Shown here in pieces: positions 20,548 to 31,779 of a stretch of DNA of 64,000 nucleotides. The position numbers were made by a program, and so were the translations under genes. How positions within the stretch are numbered: the stretch's first letter is position 1; every line of letters begins with the position of its first letter. The notes beneath the pieces are model-generated. The model worked only from the letters and a program-made list of their open reading frames with translations. It was not told the origin of the DNA and did no database searches. Source of the stretch: Paraburkholderia phytofirmans OLGA172 (GTDB taxonomy: Bacteria; Pseudomonadota; Gammaproteobacteria; Burkholderiales; Burkholderiaceae); NCBI RefSeq assembly GCF_001634365.1, contig NZ_CP014578.1:372001-436000 (forward strand). Direction: 5' to 3'.

Positions 20548-20619
20548 CCGAGAGACCGCTGAAGCGACTGAGCGAGCGCCGGCACCCGGGTGCGCCACAA
20601 GAACAGTTTGGAGCTTTGA

Positions 20620-21492
20620 ATGACTTTGCCTTGCATCACCGCCGCGCGCCGCTTCGATGTTCACGCGCATCTGCCGTTCTGGATCGACGCCGAACAGGTC
20701 GGCTGGATTCGCTCGACCGATGTGCCCTTGCTCGCGCGCTGGCCCGATGTGTTCGAAATCGACGGTGTTGAACACATGCGAGTGACGCTCGCACCTGTGT
20801 TCAACACGGTCGATCTGCGCAGTGCGGCGCTCGGTTCCGTGATCGGTGCGCTTGCCGCCGAGGGCCGCATTCCCGGCTGGCGCAACGAGACTTACGCGAT
20901 CCGCAACGCGTTCGATGCGCCGCCGCTCGCGTACATCGAACGCGCGGCGTCGCGCTTCTTCGGCACGATGACCTACGCGGTGCATCTGAACGGCGTCGTA
21001 GAATACGCGGATGGCGCCCCGCGGATGGCCGCCCCGCAACTATGGATCGCGCGCCGCAGCGACACCAAGGCGACCGACCCGGGCATGCTCGACAATGTCG
21101 TGGCAGGCGGGATCGGTTGGGGCTTCGGCATCGAGGCGACAATCATCAAGGAGTGCTGGGAAGAAGCCGGCATTCCTGAGGAGATCGCCGCGCGCGCCAC
21201 GGCCGGCCGCATTGCGCATGTGCTGCAATCGTTGCCGGAAGGCACGCAGGCCGAACAGATTTTTATCTACGATCTCGCGCTGCCGGCCGATTTCGCGCCG
21301 CGCAACCAGGACGGCGAAGTGGGCGAACACCGGCTCGCGCGCATCGACGAAGTGGCGCGCTGGATCGAAGAAGGCGCGATGACCGTGGATGCGAGTCTCG
21401 CCACGCTGGATTGCCTGCTGCGCCGCCGCTGGATCGACGAAGACGCGTGCGCGGGCATCGAGGCATTGTTCGCGCCGCCGGCGCTTGTATAG
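20620..21492 (+). CDS. DUF4743 / Nudix hydrolase-family protein
   Basis: A 290-residue protein with an N-terminal DUF4743-like region (about 1-120) and a C-terminal Nudix fold (about 121-280). The Nudix box is degenerate but legible: GGIGWGFGIEATIIKECWEEAGI, with K in place of the first Arg of REUxEE, and the metal-binding Glu pair kept (about residues 178-179). The arrangement resembles the fungal/plant thiamine-diphosphate-related Nudix proteins (YJR142W type), so a thiamine-derivative substrate is a guess. The family call is firm and the substrate is not. Confidence 0.85.
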   Translation: MTLPCITAARRFDVHAHLPFWIDAEQVGWIRSTDVPLLARWPDVFEIDGVEHMRVTLAPVFNTVDLRSAALGSVIGALAAEGRIPGWRNETYAIRNAFDAPPLAYIERAASRFFGTMTYAVHLNGVVEYADGAPRMAAPQLWIARRSDTKATDPGMLDNVVAGGIGWGFGIEATIIKECWEEAGIPEEIAARATAGRIAHVLQSLPEGTQAEQIFIYDLALPADFAPRNQDGEVGEHRLARIDEVARWIEEGAMTVDASLATLDCLLRRRWIDEDACAGIEALFAPPALV

Positions 21493-21602
21493 GCACTAGC
21501 CAGGTGCCGGTGCGGCGAACACGCCGGGTCACGCCCTGGCACGCTGCATCGAGCAGGACACACCGAAGAAACTACGCACTGAAGAAGGGAGTCACCCAGG
21601 TC

Positions 21603-22472
21603 ATGTCGACCGATCACAGCTTTATCCTCAAACTGTCGTGCGCCGACCGGCCCGGCATCGTCCACGCGGTTTCGGGCTTTCTGTTCGAGCGTGGCAGCAA
21701 TATTCTCGACTCCGCACAGTTCGGCGACAGCCGCACCGGCGAGTTCTTCATGCGCGTGCATTTCCAGCAGGTGGGCGGCGATCCGGGCCTGAACCTGTTG
21801 CGTACGTCGTTCGCGACGCTTGCTGAGCAGTTCAGCATGCGCTGGGAACTGCACGATGCGTCGGTGAAGCCGCGCGTCGTCATCATGGTGTCGAAGATCG
21901 GCCATTGCCTGAACGACCTGCTGTTCCGCTATCGCACCGGTCAATTGGGGATCGAGATTCCGGCGATCATCTCGAACCACAAGGAGTTCTATCAGCTCGC
22001 GGCCAGCTACGACATTCCGTTCCATCACTTCCCGCTGATGGGCGGCACGCCCGACGCGAAGGCCGCGCAGGAAGCGCGCGTGCTCGAAGTGATCGACGAG
22101 CATCAAGCCGACCTGGTGGTGCTCGCGCGCTACATGCAGATTCTGTCGCCGCAGCTGTGCGAATCCCTTGCCGGCCGCGCGATCAATATTCACCATTCGT
22201 TCCTGCCGAGCTTCAAGGGTGCGAAGCCGTATTACCAGGCGTTCGACCGCGGCGTGAAGCTGATCGGCGCAACCGCGCACTACGTAACGACGGATCTCGA
22301 CGAAGGTCCGATCATCGAGCAGGACGTCGAGCGGGTCGACCACAGCATGACGCCGGAGCAACTGACGGCGATCGGCCGTGACGTCGAATGCGTGACGCTC
22401 GCGCGTGCGGTGAAGTGGCACGTCGAGCATCGCGTTGTGTTGAACGGCAGCAAAACGGTGGTGTTTCGTTAA
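21603..22472 (+). CDS. purU: Formyltetrahydrofolate deformylase
   Basis: Hydrolyses 10-formyl-THF to formate and THF, balancing one-carbon pools and feeding formate to PurT. The 289-residue protein has an N-terminal ACT domain (FILKLSCADRPGIVHAVSGF, about 6-25) and a C-terminal formyl-transferase catalytic domain. The Asn-His-Asp triad is recognisable in the IEIPAIISNHKEF region, NIHHSFLPSF (His of the catalytic HHS) and the TTDLDEGPIIEQD motif. Start 21603 was chosen from the conserved MSTDHSFILKL opening; the frame upstream overlaps the Nudix gene. Confidence 0.97.
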   Translation: MSTDHSFILKLSCADRPGIVHAVSGFLFERGSNILDSAQFGDSRTGEFFMRVHFQQVGGDPGLNLLRTSFATLAEQFSMRWELHDASVKPRVVIMVSKIGHCLNDLLFRYRTGQLGIEIPAIISNHKEFYQLAASYDIPFHHFPLMGGTPDAKAAQEARVLEVIDEHQADLVVLARYMQILSPQLCESLAGRAINIHHSFLPSFKGAKPYYQAFDRGVKLIGATAHYVTTDLDEGPIIEQDVERVDHSMTPEQLTAIGRDVECVTLARAVKWHVEHRVVLNGSKTVVFR

Positions 22473-22497
22473 GCGTAGTGGATGCGCTTGCGGTGGG

Positions 22498-22517
22498 TGC
22501 GGCCAACTCTGGCCGCA
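22498..22517. repeat. Hairpin between convergent purU and the AI-2E permease gene
   Basis: TGCGGCC at 22498-22504 pairs perfectly with GGCCGCA at 22511-22517 around a 6-base loop. There is no T run on either side. Its position between two convergent genes suggests a shared transcript end, but it is not a textbook intrinsic terminator. Confidence 0.5.
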
Positions 22518-22581
22518 TCGCGCCACCACCGGTGAACGGCAATTGCAGCTAAGCCCGCATCGCAGTCTGGCTGACTGACGC

Positions 22582-23667
22582 TCACACCAGCCGCAAATAG
22601 ATCAATTCCCGCTTGATGTACGCATAGAAGATCGGCGCCGCGACCACGCCGGGGATGCCGAACGCGGCTTCCATCACGAGCATCGCGATCAGCAATTCCC
22701 AGGCGCGCGCCTCGATCTGACCACCGACGATGCGCGCATTCAGGAAGTACTCGAGCTTGTGAATCAGGATCAGGAATACCAGCGACATGACCGCCGCCGG
22801 AAAGCTCACCGAGAGCGCCACCGCGACGATGATCGTGTTCGAGATCAGATTGCCGATCACCGGCAGCAAGCCGACGATAAACGTCACCAGCACCAGTGTT
22901 TTGGAGAGCGGCAGCGTGTCGTGAAAGATCGGCAGGATCACCAGCAGGAAGATGCCGGTGAAGCCCGCATTGATCGCGGAAATCTTGACCTGAGCGAAGA
23001 CGATGCGGCGGAAGGCGTCGGCGAAACGGGTTACGCGCGTGACGAACGCGGTGGACAGCGGCAGCCGTTGCATATGCTTCTGCGCCCCGACCGCGATGAT
23101 CGCGCCGATGATCATGCCGATCAGGATGTGCGTGAAGCCGCGCGCCGCGGTCTTGCCGCTTTGCTGCAGCATGTTCGCGTTCTTCTGCATCAACTCGGCC
23201 GCCCTGGCCTTCATCTGCTCGGTATCGACCGGCAGATAGTTGGCGACGAAATGCGGAATCCGGCCGCGTGCCTGGTCGATCAGCTGCATTGCCTGGTCGA
23301 GCAGTTTCTGCACGCTCGGCACGTCGTTCTCGAAATGTTCGATGATGCCGAGCGTCAGTCCCGTCAGCGCGCCGACTATCACCACCGAGAGGATCACCAC
23401 CGCGAGCCAGCGCGCGCGCTGACTTGACATATGCCGTTCGATGCGCGGCGCGATAGTGTGCACGAGTTGAAAGACGAGCAGCCCGGCCAGCAAGGCGCCG
23501 AGCAGCCTCAGGTCGATGACCGCCCACATGCCGATCAGCATCAGCAGGTAACTGCCGATTTCGACCGCCGACAGCTTCGGCAGGCTCATGTCGCTAGTCA
23601 GCCTGACCGGGCGTGGGCGTAGGTCCTGCACTTGCCCGTCGTCGCGCGCCTGATTCCGCTTGGCCAT
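22582..23667 (-). CDS. AI-2E (PerM) family transporter
   Basis: A 361-residue inner-membrane protein with the family layout: two N-terminal spans (IGSYLLMLIGMWAVIDLRLLGALLAGLLVF, then WLAVVILSVVIVGALTGLTLG), a long soluble helical insert (about residues 95-165), then several C-terminal spans ending in GIPGVVAAPIFYAYIKREL. Substrates vary in the family (AI-2, Na+(Li+)/H+ or unknown). It is transcribed from the same strand as uvrA, 34 bases downstream of it, so they may be cotranscribed. Confidence 0.9.
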   Translation of the reverse strand: MAKRNQARDDGQVQDLRPRPVRLTSDMSLPKLSAVEIGSYLLMLIGMWAVIDLRLLGALLAGLLVFQLVHTIAPRIERHMSSQRARWLAVVILSVVIVGALTGLTLGIIEHFENDVPSVQKLLDQAMQLIDQARGRIPHFVANYLPVDTEQMKARAAELMQKNANMLQQSGKTAARGFTHILIGMIIGAIIAVGAQKHMQRLPLSTAFVTRVTRFADAFRRIVFAQVKISAINAGFTGIFLLVILPIFHDTLPLSKTLVLVTFIVGLLPVIGNLISNTIIVAVALSVSFPAAVMSLVFLILIHKLEYFLNARIVGGQIEARAWELLIAMLVMEAAFGIPGVVAAPIFYAYIKRELIYLRLV

Positions 23668-23701
23668 GGCTTATTCCGTCTCCAACCCGAGTTGTGCAGC
23701 G

Positions 23702-26575
<2,874 letters not shown>

Positions 26576-26944
26576 GCGTTATTCCAAGACTTGGCCCGTG
26601 ACCTGGCGGAAAGAGGCGGAGGCTAAACCTGCTACTATAACGACTTTTCAAGACCGCCGTTACGGCTTCCTGACAGCCCGAAGAAGGTGCAAGGCAAGCT
26701 GTAAGGCAGGGGTCCAGCGCCGCAGGAAAGAGGTCTAACTGGGGCCACTTTCCGCGAGTACAAGGCGCCGCGAGGCTCCGGACGGGCGTGTAGCAAGGCC
26801 GCCGGCCCGAATGCCGCGCTGCAGCTTGCCGCCGTCCGGCTGTCCCGTGGTAAGCCGCCTGGTGGTGGCCGTCCTGCGGGGAAGGCCCGCCCGCGGTGTG
26901 CCGCCCAGCGGTAGGCCGCCCCGCTCATTCAAAGAACGCTCCCG
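26576..26944. other. Divergent promoter region uvrA / MFS gene
   Basis: A 369-base GC-rich non-coding region. It must hold the uvrA promoter (minus strand) and the MFS promoter (plus strand). AT-rich sequence at about 26625-26645 (CTATAACGACTTTTC) is the best place for the uvrA promoter. I see no CTGT-N8-ACAG LexA box, no RNA gene and no supportable ORF. Confidence 0.5.
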
Positions 26945-28135
26945 ATGTCCAATCCGTCCGCTACATCCTCACGCATGAGCGCGCCTGAAATGCGCGCGAC
27001 CGTGTCGCTTGCCGCCATCTTCGCGCTGCGCATGCTCGGTCTCTTCATGATCATGCCGGTGTTCTCGATCTACGCGAAGACCATTCCCGGCGGCGACAAC
27101 GTGCTGCTGGTGGGTATCGCGCTCGGTGCGTACGGCGTGACGCAGTCGATGCTGTACATCTTCTACGGCTGGGTCTCCGACAAGGTCGGCCGCAAACCGG
27201 TCATTGCGACCGGGTTGTTGATCTTCGCGCTCGGCAGCTTCGTCGCGGCGGGCGCGCACGACATGACGTGGATCATCGTCGGCCGGGTAATTCAGGGCAT
27301 GGGCGCCGTGTCGTCCGCGGTGATCGCGTTTATCGCCGACCTCACCGCCGAAGAGCATCGTACCAAGGCGATGGCGATGGTCGGCGGGAGTATTGGCGTT
27401 TCGTTCGCGGTGGCGATCGTCGGTGCGCCGATCGTGTTTCAGTGGGTCGGCATGAGCGGCTTATTCACGCTGGTCGGCATCTTCTCGATTCTGGCGATCG
27501 GCCTGGTGCTGTGGGTCGTGCCGGATGCGCCCAAGCCGGTGCACGTGCGTGCGCCGTTCGCCGAGGTGCTGCATAACGTCGAACTGCTGCGCCTGAACTT
27601 CGGCGTGCTTGTGCTGCACGCCACGCAAACCGCGTTGTTCCTCGTCGTGCCTCGTATTCTCGAAGCCGGCGGCCTGCCGGTCGCGTCGCACTGGAAGGTG
27701 TATTTGCCGGTGATGGGCCTCTCGTTCGTGATGATGGTCCCGGCGATCATCGCCGCGGAAAAACGCGGAAAAATGAAAATCGTGCTGCTGTCCGCGATCG
27801 GTCTTATCCTGATCGGACAGTTGTTGTTGGGCGTCGCACCGCATACGATTCTGAGTGTGGCGGCGATCCTCTTTATCTACTTTCTCGGCTTCAATATCCT
27901 TGAAGCGTCGCAGCCTTCGCTGGTGTCGAAACTGGCGCCGGGAACCCGCAAGGGTGCGGCGGCCGGCGTGTACAACACCACACAGTCGATCGGTCTTGCT
28001 CTGGGCGGCGTGGTCGGCGGCTGGCTGCTCAAGGTGGACGGTCAGAGCGCAGTCTTTTTCACTTGCTCTGGGCTGGTGTTTTGCTGGCTTATAATCGCGG
28101 CAAATATGAAACAGCCGCCGCGCAAGAAGGCGTAA
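26945..28135 (+). CDS. MFS transporter, YajR/multidrug-type
   Basis: A 396-residue inner-membrane protein with about 12 transmembrane spans. MFS motif A is seen between spans 2 and 3 as GWVSDKVGRKPVI (about 79-91), followed by IIVGRVIQGMGAVSSAV (motif B-like). The protein ends in a short basic tail (KQPPRKKA), without the C-terminal soluble domain found in YajR itself. The substrate is unknown. It is divergent from uvrA and upstream of ssb, a common Burkholderiales order. Confidence 0.9.
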   Translation: MSNPSATSSRMSAPEMRATVSLAAIFALRMLGLFMIMPVFSIYAKTIPGGDNVLLVGIALGAYGVTQSMLYIFYGWVSDKVGRKPVIATGLLIFALGSFVAAGAHDMTWIIVGRVIQGMGAVSSAVIAFIADLTAEEHRTKAMAMVGGSIGVSFAVAIVGAPIVFQWVGMSGLFTLVGIFSILAIGLVLWVVPDAPKPVHVRAPFAEVLHNVELLRLNFGVLVLHATQTALFLVVPRILEAGGLPVASHWKVYLPVMGLSFVMMVPAIIAAEKRGKMKIVLLSAIGLILIGQLLLGVAPHTILSVAAILFIYFLGFNILEASQPSLVSKLAPGTRKGAAAGVYNTTQSIGLALGGVVGGWLLKVDGQSAVFFTCSGLVFCWLIIAANMKQPPRKKA

Positions 28136-28148
28136 GAGCGCCCCCAAC

Positions 28149-28195
28149 CCTGGCGCTCGCGCCAGGCCCCCCCGAGGGGATCAAGCAAACTCGGG
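28149..28195. repeat. Two hairpins between the MFS gene and ssb
   Basis: CCTGGCGC (28149-28156) pairs with GCGCCAGG (28159-28166), and just downstream CCCCGAG pairs with CTCGGGG across a 13-base loop. Neither has a T run. They may end the MFS transcript weakly or be an intergenic repeat. Confidence 0.5.
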
Positions 28196-28327
28196 GCGGC
28201 CCGGCGTTTTCTTGACAGAACTCACCCGGCGGCGGGCTGAGGCGCAGTTCCGATCTCCGGCCCGCTGGCTTGAGACGTGAATCGTGTGTTGCCGCGCCGC
28301 CCGTAACAGAATCAACAGGAGAAACTC

Positions 28328-28867
28328 ATGGCATCCGTGAACAAGGTCATTCTCGTCGGCAATCTCGGAGCCGATCCGGAAGTCCGTTATCTTCCGAGCG
28401 GCGACGCAGTGGCGAACATCCGCCTTGCGACGACGGATCGGTACAAGGACAAAGCGTCCGGCGAAATGAAGGAAGCAACCGAATGGCACCGCGTGTCGTT
28501 CTTCGGCCGGCTCGCTGAAATCGTGTCCGAATATCTGAAGAAGGGCTCGTCGGTGTACCTGGAAGGGCGCATCCGCACCCGCAAGTGGCAGGCTCAGGAC
28601 GGCACCGACCGTTACTCGACCGAAATCGTTGCCGAGCAGATGCAAATGCTGGGTGGCCGTGGCGGCTCGATGGGCGGTGGCGGTGGCGACGAAGGTGGTT
28701 ATAGCCGCGGTGAGCCGTCGGAGCGTAGCGGCGGTGGCGGTGGTCGCGCGGTCGCGGGCGGCGCCGCTTCGCGTGGCGGTAGCGGTGGCGGCGGTGGTGG
28801 TTCGAGCCGTCCGAGCGCGCCGGCCGGCGGTGGGTTTGATGAGATGGACGACGATATTCCGTTCTAG
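28328..28867 (+). CDS. ssb: Single-stranded DNA-binding protein
   Basis: Essential ssDNA-binding protein for replication, repair and recombination. The 179-residue protein has the OB fold ([20 protein letters not shown] at the N terminus, [16 protein letters not shown] in the middle; about 1-110). A Gly-rich linker (about 115-165) and the conserved acidic tip DDDIPF follow. A CAGGAG ribosome site precedes the ATG. The 3' end is the insertion site of the mobile element. The last codons CCG-TTC-TAG lie inside an 8-bp direct repeat, so the C-terminal IPF tip, which binds partner proteins, is preserved after insertion. Confidence 0.98.
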   Translation: MASVNKVILVGNLGADPEVRYLPSGDAVANIRLATTDRYKDKASGEMKEATEWHRVSFFGRLAEIVSEYLKKGSSVYLEGRIRTRKWQAQDGTDRYSTEIVAEQMQMLGGRGGSMGGGGGDEGGYSRGEPSERSGGGGGRAVAGGAASRGGSGGGGGGSSRPSAPAGGGFDEMDDDIPF

Positions 28868-28904
28868 AAGCTACTAAGGTAGATTTTTGTTGATTAGAGC
28901 CCGC
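28859..28904 (+). repeat. Left attachment-site copy (attL)
   Basis: Begins with CCGTTCTA inside the final ssb codons and runs to the terminator stem base GCCCGC. Aligned without gaps to 37245-37290 it matches 33 of 46 positions, and the first 8 are perfect. Upstream of CCGTTCTA the two loci are unrelated, which places the crossover there. Confidence 0.75.
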
Positions 28905-28929
28905 GTGCCCTCAGCACGCGGGCTTTTTC
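28898..28929 (+). terminator. Rho-independent terminator after ssb (element-supplied copy)
   Basis: An 11-bp perfect stem (28898-28908 with 28914-28924, AGCCCGCGTGC/GCACGCGGGCT) and a 5-base loop are followed by TTTTTCTTT. By the insertion model this terminator came with the element, and the chromosome's own ssb terminator now lies at 37284-37317. Confidence 0.9.
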
Positions 28930-29000
28930 TTTACCCACACTTTGTTTTATGTTCTAGTAGCGTCTTTACTCAACTACTACTTGGCAAAAACGGTGGGTAG

Positions 29001-30257
29001 ATGACGAGATTTGTCGCAAAGCGCATCAGGTTCCGGAACGGAGAGCATCACTCTGTGCTGAGTAGGCCCGGAGGCCTTCCGGTCCACGAAGCGACCCTGT
29101 ACTTGAACAAGTACCGCAAGCGCGGTCGAGCCGCCAACACGATTCATGGCATTTGCATGGTGTTGGCTTTGCTATACAGAGAGCTGGCTAAGCACAAAAT
29201 CGATTTGCTCGAACGATTGCGGGTCGGTCAGTTCCTGACGATACCTCAGCTCAACCGATTAGCCGATGCTGCTCAGTATCGAGTGGATGACCTGTCCTAC
29301 GAAGACGCAGAGGAACCAGGTACATCAAAAGTCATTGATATCCGACGAATCCGCATGCGTCGCAAAGCGGCAGTCGAGCAGGCCAAGGCGGTCAGCGTAG
29401 CTACCCAAGCCTCCCGACTTCGGTACATGGCGGATTTCCTGGAGTTCTTGGCGATGTATGTGGGTGCGACGCTGCCGGCGCCCCTGCGAAAGGAATTGGC
29501 GATTGAAAGCGCTCACGCGCTCAAAGCATTTCTGGCTCAAGTGCCCAAAGTCCCCAAGCGTGCCAAGCTCGGTGCCCGGGAGGGACTTTCTAAGGAGGAC
29601 CAGGACCGGCTCCTCGCTGTGGTTCGCCTAGACTCGCCCGACAACCCGTGGCAGCAAGGTTATGTCCGCTACCGGAATTGGCTGATGGTTGTGCTCTTGC
29701 TCGCGACCGGCATGCGTCGCGGCGAGTTGCTGGGCATTCAGCTTAAAGACCTCCATCAAAGCCTGCCCAAGCTGCGCATCATCCGGCGGGCCGATGCAAG
29801 TGAAGACCCCCGTCGCATTCAGCCGAATACCAAGACCAACGACCGAGAGGTGGAGGTGCGGCCGGAAATTATGCGGGCCGTCTGGAACTACATTAGGCGT
29901 CACAGAAAGAAAATCAAGGCCGCTCGCAAGCACCCGCAGCTCATCGTTACAGACGATGGCTACCCGTTGTCATTGGGTAGCGTCGACAAGATATTCCGGC
30001 AGCTTCGCGAGGCTTGCCCAGGCTTGCCCGTCACGCTGACGAGCCATGTGATGCGCCACACCTGGAATGAACGCTTCTCCGAGCAGGCTGAACTGCTGGG
30101 GCTGACGGATGCCGTCGAAGAGAAAGCCCGGAATGAACAGCAAGGGTGGACCGATAACTCGAAGTCCGCTGCAACCTATACCCGTCGTCACGCGAGCCGT
30201 AAAGGACGGGAAGTCTCCCTGAAACTACAAGAACAGCTCGATGTTACAGACAAATGA
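29001..30257 (+). CDS. Tyrosine-type site-specific recombinase 1 of the trio
   Basis: A 418-residue integrase, the first gene of the element and nearest to the left attachment site. The N-terminal 190 residues are a helical SAM-like/core-binding region, and the catalytic domain follows. Visible active-site residues are Arg239 in ATGMRRGELLG, His349 and Arg352 in SHVMRHTW, Trp383 in QQGWTD (at the second His/Trp position) and the nucleophile Tyr393 in ATYTRRH. All key residues are present, so it looks active. It overlaps the next gene by 17 bases. It converges in function with two further, quite different recombinases downstream, as in recombinase-trio and Tn554-like elements. Of the three it is the most ordinary integrase. 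Confidence 0.9.
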   Translation: MTRFVAKRIRFRNGEHHSVLSRPGGLPVHEATLYLNKYRKRGRAANTIHGICMVLALLYRELAKHKIDLLERLRVGQFLTIPQLNRLADAAQYRVDDLSYEDAEEPGTSKVIDIRRIRMRRKAAVEQAKAVSVATQASRLRYMADFLEFLAMYVGATLPAPLRKELAIESAHALKAFLAQVPKVPKRAKLGAREGLSKEDQDRLLAVVRLDSPDNPWQQGYVRYRNWLMVVLLLATGMRRGELLGIQLKDLHQSLPKLRIIRRADASEDPRRIQPNTKTNDREVEVRPEIMRAVWNYIRRHRKKIKAARKHPQLIVTDDGYPLSLGSVDKIFRQLREACPGLPVTLTSHVMRHTWNERFSEQAELLGLTDAVEEKARNEQQGWTDNSKSAATYTRRHASRKGREVSLKLQEQLDVTDK

Positions 30258-31779
30258 ACTGCGTTCCTCCACCGCTCTTGTTATTACTTTGCCCAAGCGT
30301 GTATTCACGCGCAGCAAGAGCAGCTTCGACCCAAACGACGACGTCTGGGAGTGGGCGGATGGCCCGGCGGACGCGTACATTGACTTTCGACGTTACAACA
30401 ACGGCTTCGAAGCGTTCGTTCCGTGGCTCAAGCATGCCCTGCTTCCGTTCGTCAAGGGGCACTCATCTGCGCATGTCATGAACCTGAATGGGGCGTTCAC
30501 CCATTTCGTAGACGCCATGCCGACATGCCCGGAAGGGGCCATTGGCGCGCAGCATATCTCCAACTACGCAGCCAAGCTGGGTGCTCACGAAATCGGGCGG
30601 CTCGGGACCCTCAACGGTCTGCTACAAAAGTGGGTGAACCTCGGTCTGCCCGGCGTCGAGCCGGAGTGTGCCACGTACTTGCTCGAGCGCAAGAAGCCCG
30701 GCAATGAGAAGGGCAAGGCGGTCAGGACGCGTGACCCAGTCGCAGGACCGCTGAGCGAGGAGGAATACACCGCGCTGTACTCGGCGGTCAACGCTGCCTA
30801 TGGTCGCGGTGAGTTACCGTTGTGGACGCTTCTGCTCACCAGACTACTCTTGGCGTGCGGCGGTCGTATCTCTCAATATGCTTCACTCAAACTCTGTGAC
30901 TTTGACAGCACGACGTTAGTGCTTAGCCTTCCTCAGGCCAAAACGGGCTTGGAGCACGCGCGAATCAGCTTCCTCGCGTTTGACATCAGTCCACAAACGG
31001 GACGGCTCATCGCAGACTATATAAGTGGTTTGCGCGAGGAGGAATACGACGACAACTCCGCCTTCTTCCCACAAGCCCTGGTCATGCCTCGGGGACCTCG
31101 CAAACAACGTCGGGCCATTGACGACCTGTTCTACGGGCATTGCACTCCGGAAACACTGTCGGCGTGGTTCAGTACCCTTATGACGGAAATTGCACCGCCA
31201 ACTTCCCGGCTCGACTTCGCGCCGACGCCTCTGACGGCACAGAGATTCCGGTACACCTTCGGCACCCGGCTAGCCGAGGAAGGTGCAAGCAAGGTAATCA
31301 TCGCGAACCGGATGGGCCATGCAGACCTCCAGCAGGTTGACGTCTATGTCGCAGCCTCTCCAAAGATTGTTGAAAACATCGACCGGGCTATGGGGGCTAT
31401 GCTTGCTCCGCTCGCCCAGGCTTTTAAAGGGCAGCTCGTGCTGGATGAGGAGCACACGACCCACAAGGGCGCTCCCGGGAGCCGTATCATTGACTTCCGG
31501 GTCTCAAAGGACCCGGTGGGTAGCTGCGCGGGACAAGGCAAAAGCTGTGCCTTCAACAAGCCGGTCGCCTGCTACGGATGCTTCCGGTTCGAGCCGTGGC
31601 TCGACGCTCCGCACGAGAAGGTGCTTGAGCGCCTGGAGTCTGAGCGGGAAAACTGGTCGGCGGACGACCGAATGGCGGCGGTGAATGATGAGCCCATCCG
31701 GGCAGTCAAGGAGGTCATCGCGCTTTGCGCCCAGGTTTGGCAGCAGCGTGCCGAACAGGAATCGGAGGCGGTGTCATGA
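30241..31779 (+). CDS. Tyrosine-type recombinase 2 of the trio, with Cys-rich tail
   Basis: A 512-residue integrase-like protein. Catalytic candidates are Arg209 (CGGRISQYASL), Arg337 in AQRFRYTF, His360 (RMGHADL) and Tyr369 (VDVYVAAS). The first His of the usual HxxR is Gln334 here, a notable departure. The C-terminal part after the catalytic domain has a Cys/His cluster (CAGQGKSCAF, then ACYGC and a downstream His, about residues 423-455) that looks like a zinc-binding module. It is of the kind seen at the end of Tn554-type TnpA/TnpB proteins. It overlaps recombinase 1 by 17 bases and recombinase 3 by ATGA, so translation is coupled. Confidence 0.88.
   Translation: MLQTNELRSSTALVITLPKRVFTRSKSSFDPNDDVWEWADGPADAYIDFRRYNNGFEAFVPWLKHALLPFVKGHSSAHVMNLNGAFTHFVDAMPTCPEGAIGAQHISNYAAKLGAHEIGRLGTLNGLLQKWVNLGLPGVEPECATYLLERKKPGNEKGKAVRTRDPVAGPLSEEEYTALYSAVNAAYGRGELPLWTLLLTRLLLACGGRISQYASLKLCDFDSTTLVLSLPQAKTGLEHARISFLAFDISPQTGRLIADYISGLREEEYDDNSAFFPQALVMPRGPRKQRRAIDDLFYGHCTPETLSAWFSTLMTEIAPPTSRLDFAPTPLTAQRFRYTFGTRLAEEGASKVIIANRMGHADLQQVDVYVAASPKIVENIDRAMGAMLAPLAQAFKGQLVLDEEHTTHKGAPGSRIIDFRVSKDPVGSCAGQGKSCAFNKPVACYGCFRFEPWLDAPHEKVLERLESERENWSADDRMAAVNDEPIRAVKEVIALCAQVWQQRAEQESEAVS

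Noticed and set aside
26576-26944. LexA box for uvrA
   Set aside because: Searched by eye for CTGT-N8-ACAG and similar; only half-sites found.
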